Source of the DNA: Malus domestica
Taxonomy: Eukaryota > Streptophyta > Magnoliopsida > Rosales > Rosaceae
DNA: 64,000 bases
Reading direction: 5' to 3'
Assembly: GCF_042453785.1 (NCBI RefSeq)
Contig: NC_091674.1
Span: 29,647,501 to 29,711,500, forward strand
Position 1 is the first letter of the stretch; the number at the start of each line of letters is the position of its first letter. This document shows positions 55,530 through 64,000 of the stretch, one piece after another. The notes under the pieces were generated by a model that was given only the letters and a program-made list of their open reading frames with translations, ran no database searches and had not been told where the DNA came from. A program made the translations under genes and the position numbers.

Positions 55530-55585
55530 ACACCTCCTTTGAGTTCATGAGCAAATGTCCCATTTCTCTCACACAGAAAGCCAGA

Positions 55586-57381
55586 ATGCTTCCTTTAGCA
55601 ATATCCATCTTCCTACTCTTCCTTACCTTTCTTTGGTATCTCATCCACATCCTGACCACTGCCTTCCAGAGGCCAAAACACCGAAAGCAGCTGCCGGGGC
55701 CTTGGGCACTACCAATAATTGGTAACTTTCATATGCTAGGCAACCACCCACACCACACCCTCCAACACTTAGCCAAACAATATGGCCCCATAATGTCCAT
55801 GCGCCTCGGCTTGGTACCCACCATAGTGGTCTCATCTCCTAAAGCTGCAGAGCTGTTCCTTAAAACCCATGACACCGTTTTTTCTAGCCGCCCCAAACTC
55901 CAGGCCTCTGAGTACATATCGTATGGTGCAAAGGGTATTGCCTTTACTGAATATGGTCCATACTGGCGCCATGTTAGGAAGCTTTGCACAATGCAGCTTC
56001 TTTGTCCATCAAAAATTGAGGATTTTGCTCCGTTAAGAAGGGAGGAGGTGGGATTGTTGGTGCAGTCGCTGAAGAAAGCCTCGGAGGCAGGTGAGGTGGT
56101 GAATCTTAGTGAGAAGGTCGGTGAGCTTGTTGAGGACATAACATATAGGATGGTATTGGGGAGTAAAAGTGATGATATGTTTGATATCAAGACAATTATT
56201 AGGGATGTCATGTCCGTGCTAGCTTTATTCAATATTGGCGATTATGTGCCTTTCCTCAGGCCACTGGATATTCAGGTACGCAACATGCTATGCATAGTCG
56301 TCTCTGACGTAGTTTATGCAACATTACATTATTTGATAATCATTTAATTTTGTGTTTTTAGTTTTCCACTTTTTTGTTCGATATATTTTATGTATACTCT
56401 TCCCATAAATCCCTCCCACCACGATTTTCCCCACATTATTTTTTCCCCTTCTCTATCTTAAAAAAACCCAAAAATTATATGATTATCAAATAGGTCTTAA
56501 GATTACTTATCATGCATTTATTAACCTTTTCTTCTTAGGGATTGACCAAACGCAATAAGAGAATTAGCAAGATAGTCGACCAACTTTTTGAAAAGATAAT
56601 ATGGGAACATGAACAAGTTTCTAAGAGTGAGCAAGTACAAGGCCATCATCATCACAAGGACTTTGTTGACGTGCTGCTTTCATTAATACACCAGCCACTA
56701 AATCCCAACGATGAGCAAGGCTACAAGATTGAACGAACAGATGTGAAAGCCATCTTACTCGACATGATTACGGGTTCCTTTGACACTTCAGCTACCGCAA
56801 TTGTTTGGAACCTTGCCGAACTGTTGAGGCACCCGAGGGTGATGAAAAATCTCCAAGAAGAGCTCCAACGTGTGATTGGAACAGACCGAATGGTGGAAGA
56901 GAGCGATCTGCGAAAGTTAAGTTACTTGAATGCCGTGATCAAGGAGAGCTTTAGACTACACCCAATTGCACCATTTTTAGTTCCTCGGGAATCCATGCAG
57001 GACGTTACGGTCGATGGATATTACATACCTAAGAAATCGAAAATTCTAATAAACACTTGGGCTATTGGAAGAGATCCTAACGTTTGGTCGGATAATGCGG
57101 GAAAATTTTACCCTGAAAGGTTTATAAATAGCAATGTTGATCTTCGGGGGCATGACTTCCAGCTTCTACCATTTGGGTCTGGCAGAAGAGGTTGCCCTGG
57201 TATGCAATTAGGGTTAACCACAGTTCGGCTGGCTCTGGCAAACATTGTCCACTGCTTTAACTGGGACCTTCCAAGTGGCCTCCTACCTCAAGACTTGGAC
57301 ATGACTGAGACGTTCGGCTCGGTGCCGACAAAAGCCCAACACTTGCTCGCCATGCCGACCTACCGCCTGGAGACTAAATAG
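55586..57381 (+). CDS. Cytochrome P450, CYP736A type, fourth and diverged copy
   Basis: Exons 55586-56275 and 56539-57381 (intron 263 bp, phase 0, same position as in units B and C) give 510 residues. An earlier in-frame ATG at 55547 would add 13, but the TATA position argues against it. Motifs: membrane anchor, [12 protein letters not shown] hinge, I-helix [14 protein letters not shown] (ExxR), YPERF and an intact haem loop [10 protein letters not shown] with Cys449. No stops or shifts. It is clearly related to the unit B protein but diverged throughout, and lacks the long intron. This is the copy with the most canonical active site in the cluster. Substrate unknown; biphenyl hydroxylation, known for Rosaceae CYP736A enzymes, is one possibility. 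Confidence 0.92.
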
Positions 57382-57859
57382 ACGTTTATCCGTTTTCTAT
57401 CGATATACTAAATGCCGTAAGAAATTATATCAGGTCGGGTGGCTTGAATATTTGTACGTGTCTTAAATGTCATGCATGGTGAGACTTCTATTGTAACTAT
57501 ACCTTAGTGTGCTAAGAAAACGGCTTTCTATTATAGATTTGTAACCCTATATAAACACTTATTTCCATTCTAAATAACTTTAAGCTTTTATTTATAATAG
57601 AAAAATGAGGAATTCACGAAGAAAAGTGAGGGAAAATTCGTCGACATTATCCGACTAAACAATTATCAGAGACTTTCACAATTAGATTAGTTACACATAT
57701 ATGTTACTGACAGTTCAGAATCAAAATGTAGTATCCACGAATTGTAATTTGAAGATGTTTTTATACTGGCACCATCAAATCCAACCAATTAAGATATCAA
57801 CATTATAATTGCGTACACTGCTACAACTCACCTGCATCCTCTTCAAAATTGATTCTCTG
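57382..57859. other. 3' flank of the P450 gene
   Basis: Contains the expected 3' untranslated region. No other gene or repeat recognised before the Copia LTR region, whose left edge is uncertain. Confidence 0.4.
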
Positions 57860-58614
57860 CATATACTAATTAAATGAAGTATCCATTTTTTACCCCAACT
57901 ATTAGCTAAAGTGGGGGCATTGCCCCAACTATGAAGTATCCATTTCTTTATTAACGAAAAATACTTGCTATACAGAATAAAATAATATAAATAATACAAT
58001 AATTAAATGATACTAACTTGATTGAATCACATATAGAGGCTAGTGCTTAAGCTATGTCTTATGTCCCACTCTTGTGCTTGTGGTTCTACGATGTCTGCTC
58101 GATCATGATACAACTATCTAATTCTACAACATGCATTGGATTATAGAATTCTGGCGAATTGTTTTGTGTGTTTACTCTCTAGAAATTTTGTACGGAAGAG
58201 GAGGGAGAAAAGATGAAAATACTAGAAACTAAGACTGTGAATATATAGGTTGTTTCACACTCTTTCAAATACTTGTTGAACGTATTTGAAAATGCACAAC
58301 TCTTTCTAAGAGCTGTGTCTCTTAATCAAAACAGTTTTTAATTAATATGTTAATTAAAAACTTAATCTGAAATTAAAATTAATGAACTTTGATTAATTTT
58401 AACTTCCAAGGCCCCAAGTGCCCCAATTGATTAATTAATATTAATTGTATTAGGCTATATTATACAAGCCTAATCCACACAATCATAAGGTCCAAGCCTT
58501 CAATCCATTTCCAAATGGTCCAAATCCTAATTAATAGAATAAAGGACTAGACCTATATAAAGGCATTGGGAACTAAATGTTCCCCGATGTGGGACACTAA
58601 AAGTCTCAAAACTC
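57860..58614 (-). mobile_element. Copia 3' LTR (left boundary uncertain)
   Basis: On the minus strand it begins at 58614 with TGTTGGAGTTTTGAGAC, directly after a polypurine-like AAAATGTGGGGTA tract (58615-58628). It has a TATA-like TTTATATAGG near 58555 and an AATAAAG polyadenylation signal near 57950. The right edge is well supported. The left edge is an estimate because the partner LTR is not in the window. Confidence 0.6.
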
Positions 58615-61600
58615 CAACAATACCCCACATTTTGAGATGACTATGTGGTCCTAAAGAAACTAAGATACGAGAGTAAACAATAGATGTGACATACATCAGG
58701 AGATGTGTCTTTGGACTTGAACCTACCTTAGTATATACTGATCATATTTACTAGATGACGCAGTGAATATAAAATCTTGAATGGTTCATCTCCACAGTAA
58801 ACCAAGACAATAAGCAAAACATATGCCACACCAACACATCACAAATTCATACGTTTGTGTTCTTTTTTGTCCTGAACAAATCCTGGATTCATGAGAGCTT
58901 TAGAGAATGTAGCCATGTAATTCTCATAAATGTGACCCCACATTTACTCTCATATAGGTGATATTGATTAGGAATAGGCTGCTACTATTCCACTTGATTC
59001 ACAAGTATCAATATCATTAAACTAATGTATCCTACACTTATTAGCAGTCACCACACTTCTTCCATTATAGGAATGGGTATGTAAGTTTGTTTGTAACATC
59101 CTACATCGTCCAGGGGAATGGATTCTATAAGCCTTATATGTATATTCCCATCTTTAACTAGCACGAGGCCTTTTGGGAGCTCATTGGCTTCGGGTTCCGT
59201 CGGAACTTCGAAGTTAAGCGAGAAGGTGACCAAAGCATTTCCATGATGGGTGACCCATTGGGAAGTTGCTCGTGAGTTCCCATAAACAAAACCGTGAGGG
59301 CGTGGTCGGGGCCCAAAGTGGACAATATCGTGCTACGGTGGTGGAACGGGCCCGGGATATGGTGGACCCGGGCCAGGATGTGACAAATGGTATCAGAGCC
59401 AATCCCTGGCCAGAAGTGTGCCGACGAGGACGTCGGGCCCTTAAGGGGGGTGGATTGTAACATCTTACATCGTCCAGGGAAATGAATTCTATAAGTCTTA
59501 TATGTATATTCCCATCTCTAACTAGCACGCGACCTTTTGGGAGCTCATTGGCTTCAGGTTCCGTCGGAACTCCAAAGTTAAGCGAGAAGGTGGCTAGGTC
59601 ACTTCCATGATGGGTGACCCACTGGGAAGTTTCTCGTGAGTTCCTATAAACAAAACCGTGAGGGCGTGGTCGGGGTCCAAAGCGGACAATATCGTGCTAC
59701 GGTGGTGGAACGAGCCCTGGATGTGGTGGACTCGGGCCGGGATGTGACAGTGTTTCTTCTTTAAATCTAGCCAAACCAGTTTGCCTATTGAACCTAGACC
59801 ATGGGATCTCCAATAAACTAGGTTAGGTTTCCGTTTGGCAATTTCATTTTATTCTATTGGTTTTAAACACATTCCCCTCGATGTATGCTTAACTTGCTCT
59901 CTAGACAAACCTTTAGTAAGCGGATCCGTAATATTATCTTTTGACTTAACATAGTCAATAGAAATTACACCACTAGAAAGCCATTGGTTTATTGTTTTAT
60001 GCCTTCGTCTAATTTGTCTAGACGTCCCATTGTATACAGTATTTTTAGCTCGATATGTGCAGCTAAACTATCATAGTGTATACATATTGCCGTTACAGGT
60101 TAGGCCATATGGGAACATCTTCAAAAAAATATCTTAGTCACTCAGCTTATTCTCCAGCCTTATCGAGAGCTATAAATTTTGTTTCCATCATTGATCGGGC
60201 TATGCACATTTGTTTGGAAGATTTTCAAGATATTGCTGCTCTTCCCAAAGTAAATACATATCACTTATGGATTTCATATCAATATTATCGGATATCCAAT
60301 TCGTATCAGTAAATCCTTTAAGCACAGGAGGATACTTTGTATAATGCAATCAATAATTTAGTGTATGCTTTAAGTATCTCAATACTCGAATTAACGTTTC
60401 CCAATGATCATGCCTACGATTGCATGTATATCTACTAAGTCTACTCATTGAGTATGCTATATCAGGCTTTGTACAGTTCATAATGTACATAAGGCTTCCA
60501 ATAACTTGTGAATATTCACGTTGAGATATAGCATCACTACTACTTTTCTTTAGTTTGCTATTGGCATCAAACAGAGTAATTGCATCTTTACTTTCCAAAT
60601 GACCATACTTTCTAAGTGTAGCTTCTATATAAAGGGATTGTGTAAGAGTATAACCTTCTTGGTTTCTTTTGATTTTTATACCAAGAATCACATCAGTTAT
60701 CATATCGAAACTTGATTTCAATATCTTATAGGTACAATTTATTATCTCTTTATTAGTTCCCATTATAAGCATATCATTTACATATAAACACAACATAATA
60801 TAAGCATTATTTTGAGTTTTTGTGTAGACACACTTATCACACTCATTTATCGTAAACCCATATGTGATCATAATATGGTCAAATTTCTCATGCCATTGCT
60901 TTGGAGCTTGTTTAAGCCCATATAGCAATTTCACAAGTTTACAAACTTTGTGTTCTTGACCTTTAACCACAAAGCCCTAGGGTTGTTCCGTATATATTTC
61001 CTCATCTAAGTCTCCATTTAAGAATGTCGTCTTTACATCCATTTGATGTATTTCCATGTTATAGAGTGCAGCTATAGCAATCAATAGTCTTATTGAAGTA
61101 ATTCTCGTTACATGTAAGCATGTATCAAAGAAATCCAAACCATGTTTTTGACGGTCCTTTAGCTACCAAGCGAGCCTTATATTTGTCAATTGTACCATCC
61201 AGTTTTAATTTATTCTTAAAGATCTATTTGGACCCAATTGGCTTATTGCCAGGGGGCAAATTGACTAATTCCCACTATGATTTTGCATAATGGAATCTAC
61301 TTCATTGTTAATTGCATCCTTCCAAAATGGAGCTTCAGGAGTGGACATGGCCTCCTTGAATGATTGAGGTTCTGTCTCAGTTAATAATGTCACAAAATCA
61401 GGCCCAAAGTCCTTTCAAATTTTTGTCCTTTTACTCCTTCTAGGTTCAAGTTCTTCTTCTTGAACTCTAGATGGGGATGAACCATCATCATGTTTTCTAG
61501 GTTCGTCATTAACTTCAAATACATCATCATGTAATCTCTTTTTTCAAGAGATTAGACTCGCCCATTTTGTATGGAAATATGTCCTAAAAAAATATTGCAT

Positions 61601-62205
61601 TTATATATTTTATAATAGTATTGACATGTATATCGCTTACTTCAGAATGAAAAACTAAGAATCTATAAGCTGAACTATTAGATGCAAAACCAATAAAAAC
61701 ATAATCTATAGTTTTAGGCCCTAATTTAGTTTTCTTTGGCAATGAGACTTGTACTTTTACCAGGCAAACCCACACTTTAAGCAATTTAAACGTTTGGGTT
61801 CTTCCTTTCCATAATTCATATGGTGACTCATTTCTTATTTTAGGTGGAATTCGTTTCAAAATTTTGTTTGCAGTAAGCAAGGCTTCACCCCACAAATTGT
61901 GTGGAAGCCCGAGCTATTCAACATGGAATTGATCATGTCTTTAAAAGTCCTATTTTTCCATTCGGTAACACCGTTTTGTTGCGGTGTATAGGGGGCTGTT
62001 GTTTTATGAATTATGCCATGTGTGGCACAAAATTCAACAAAGGCATGATACTCATATTCTCCTTCCCTATCGGACCTTAATACTTTAATTTTCTTGTTAA
62101 GTTGATTCTCAACTTCTACCTTATATGTCTTAAACATATCCAATGTCTCATCTTTGCTATGAAGTAAATAAACATTGTTTGTACCATACTTGACCAATCC
62201 CGAAA
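58615..62205 (-). mobile_element. Degenerate Copia element, internal region (integrase, RT, RNase H)
   Basis: Read from high to low coordinate: integrase core (62197-61860, LRSDREGEY and PQQNGVTEWKNRT), integrase C-terminal part (61895-61584), reverse transcriptase (60970-60350, [18 protein letters not shown]), then RNase H (about 60330-59750, KFIALDKAGE). Stops and frame changes separate these blocks. The catalytic YVDD box reads YVND, so the polymerase lost a metal-binding Asp. A Cassandra element is inserted at 59092-59749. The 5' end is cut by the Ty3/gypsy LTR beginning at about 62210. Confidence 0.8.
59092..59749 (+). mobile_element. Complete Cassandra TRIM with two 5S-bearing LTRs
   Basis: LTRs 59092-59385 and 59456-59749 are 294 bp each, begin TGTAACATC and end GTGACA. 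Between them lie a primer-binding site TGGTATCAGAGCC (from 59388) and the purine tract AAGGGGGGTGGA (about 59443-59454) in an internal region of only 70 bp with no coding. Each LTR carries 5S rRNA-like GAAGTTAAGCGAGAAGG and GATGGGTGACCCAYTGGGAA. Flanking bases TTGTT and GTGTT are an imperfect 5-bp duplication. Confidence 0.9.
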
Positions 62206-62209
62206 CTAC

Positions 62210-62689
62210 TGAGCACCAGTCAACCTTATACCGTCAAATACCCAGAAGAGTTTCCCTCCAACCAGGAGGCCAATCATAGCGCGACACGTGTCGATATCAG
62301 AAGCCAATCATAGCACGACACATGTCAACATCAGAAGCCAATCACAACACGACACGTGTCAATGTTAGAATGAAACTAGAAACTCTCTTCTATAAATAGA
62401 GATCATTCTCTCACAATATTTCCTAATGTCATTTGTACTAAATCATTCACTTGTACTCACTAAAGAAGTGCTTGAACCTATGTACTTGTGTAAACCCTCA
62501 CAATTAATGAGAACTCCTCTACTTCGTGGACGTAGCCAATCTAGGTGAACCACATACATCTTGTGTTTGCTTCCCTGTCTCTATCCATTTACATACTTAT
62601 CCACACTAATGACCGGAGCAATCTAGCGAAGGACACAAACTTAACAATTTATGTTGTACCAAAGTCCTCGCTGATTTTGTGCATCAACA
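62210..62689 (+). mobile_element. Ty3/gypsy 5' LTR
   Basis: The TATA box TATAAATA is at 62391, and the R/U5 part from about 62425 onward matches the LTR half of the chimera at 65-291. The segment 62264-62372 (upstream of TATA) is a threefold repeat of about 37 bp. The right boundary is set by the primer-binding site. The left boundary is inferred from the end of Copia sequence and may be off by some bases. Confidence 0.65.
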
Positions 62690-62691
62690 TT

Positions 62692-62709
62692 TGGCGCCGT
62701 CTGTGGGAA
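62692..62709 (+). other. Primer-binding site of the Ty3/gypsy element
   Basis: TGGCGCCGTCTGTGGGAA lies just inside the LTR, a form commonly seen in plant Ty3/gypsy elements. Confidence 0.7.
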
Positions 62710-62757
62710 CGACACTTATTCCCAATCTCTTCAGCTTTGCCAAGCTGGTTTCCACCA

Positions 62758-64000
62758 TGTGTACACTCTTTTTTGACCAGGCACCCCTTTCCAACATGGG
62801 AAGCGAAGTAAGCCACAACACACCAAATGACACCCATCTTGTACCTAGTGCGAAGCAACGAAAGAAGAAAGGAAAGAAGGTTGCTCTTCAAGCTAAAGTC
62901 GATGAGCTAAAAGCTCAGAAAAACAAGATAGCAATGAAGAATGAGGTCATCTAGGAGCAGTATGAGAAGCTCTTTGAGACACTCCACGAAACTAGGCATA
63001 CTCAAACACGCGAGCTCGTTACCCCTGTGGACATCAACCATCATCTGGGTGCCCCCAACACGGAGGGTCACCTCCATTCGACATGGGTATCCTTGATGAG
63101 GAATGAGCTAATCATCAAAACATTGATCAATATGAGACTTCTCTTAACCCAGATACTTCGACCCGAAGTAGAAGAAGTGGACGAAGACCTCTCCTTGCAG
63201 AAGGGTTGGAAGGATCGAAAGCCATTTATCATAACTGCCGAGACTTCCTAAAGCAATGTCCAGAGAATCCCCTCCACATATGCTCGAAGATCAATGACCC
63301 AAGGGTTTCTGAAAAACTCGATCCCCTCCCACGACCCAGGCCAACTGCCAATCTAGGGAAGAAACGACAGGTCCCAGAGGAACATGAAGGTACGGGGGAC
63401 TCTGAGGTATTCCGACAGAATCGCCCTAGAAGTCAGTACGGCGAGTCCAAGAAAAAACCACACGCCCTTGCTTAAACTTTCCTACTTCTAAGAGGCGATG
63501 GAGACTTACAAAAGAAAATTCCAGTGGTACATGACTCCACTCAGAACCCCCATGTCCTACAGCTTCTTGAGCAAGTAAACAAGTTAAAGGCCGAACGTCA
63601 GGCCAAGATACCTGACTGGAACCAACCTAGGCCTGGCCCTCTCACAAGAAGGATTATCGACACCCCCTTCAAACGAAGACAAAACAAAAGCTTAGTTTAC
63701 AACTCTATACTGGAATGGAGGACCCAATAGAACACCTTAACCTCTTTGAGTCCACCATGGCATATCGGATGCATATCGACAAAGAACGATGTCTTCTCTT
63801 CCCCTCCACCCTCTCTGGCGTCGCTCTAAACTGGTATTGCCGTCTTCCACCTGAGACAGTAAACTCATTTGAGGAATTGAGAAAACTGTTTGTCTCTCAA
63901 CATATCTTCCAGACCGATCGCTTGCATTCTACAGATGACTTGTACACTATTCACCAGAAGTCGGACGAGTCACTACAAGAGTATGCCGGTCGCTTCAGCC
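62758..64000 (+). pseudogene. Ty3/gypsy gag, damaged and cut by the window end
   Basis: From ATG 62758 a Lys-rich coiled-coil-like stretch (QAKVDELKAQKNKIAMKNEV) runs into a TAG near 62952. Further pieces continue in shifted frames. The gag domain is recognisable at about 63715-64000 (PIEHLNLFESTMAYRMHIDK, LFPSTLSGVALNWYCRLPPE, DDLYTIHQKSDESLQEYAGR). At least one stop and two frameshifts are visible, so this copy cannot make an intact gag. Polymerase, if present, lies beyond the window. Confidence 0.75.

Noticed and set aside
55547..55585. Earlier in-frame ATG for the fourth P450
   Set aside because: It lies about 24 bases after the TATA box, before the likely transcription start. ATG 55586 gives the same 230-codon exon 1 as the other copies.

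Overview
This 64 kb window is plant nuclear DNA. It has long AT-rich intergenic stretches, GT-AG introns, genes for a DENN/WD40 protein, PLAC8 proteins and CYP736A P450s, and dense nested retrotransposons, including Cassandra (5S-carrying) elements. The CYP736A array and a family of short repeats that I remember as common in apple point to Rosaceae, probably the apple/pear lineage. That assignment is inference.

Layout. 1-4.6 kb: a minus-strand Copia element (gag and LTR) interrupted by a chimeric LTR-LINE insertion, then a DUF2828-family pseudogene split by a second Copia fragment and a MITE. 5.7-9.0 kb: two non-autonomous DNA transposons with clear ends, a foldback Mutator-like element (9-bp target duplication) and a hAT element (8-bp target duplication). 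9.5-14.2 kb: two tandem PLAC8/cell-number-regulator genes; the first has a long Gln/Pro-rich N-terminus and the second has a decayed N-terminus. 14.7-25.5 kb: a complete 30-exon gene on the minus strand orthologous to Arabidopsis SCD1 (exons assigned here, 1208 codons). Intron 2 holds a sense-oriented LINE fragment inside tandem repeats of about 205 bp.

25.7-53.5 kb: a three-unit tandem array. Unit A has lost its P450 gene, unit B carries a full-length CYP736A gene, and unit C carries a near-identical copy frameshifted just before the haem loop. The junction between units A and B carries a SINE, inside it a Cassandra solo LTR, and inside that a very young 10.2 kb LTR retrotransposon (29075-39306). 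This element has a gag gene but no polymerase. It also carries fragments of at least three host genes (a RABA2-type GTPase, an RGI-type receptor kinase and arginase), an antisense coiled-coil reading frame, and arrays of repeats able to form hairpins.

53.5-64 kb: an LTR remnant, a fourth and more diverged intact CYP736A gene (55586-57381), a degenerate minus-strand Copia element invaded by a complete Cassandra, and the 5' end of a Ty3/gypsy element running off the window. The native genes that look able to encode protein are SCD1, PLAC8 gene 1, possibly the shortened PLAC8 gene 2, and the two P450 genes at 42.6 and 55.6 kb. The P450s are probably specialised-metabolism enzymes. The other genes have no evident shared pathway.
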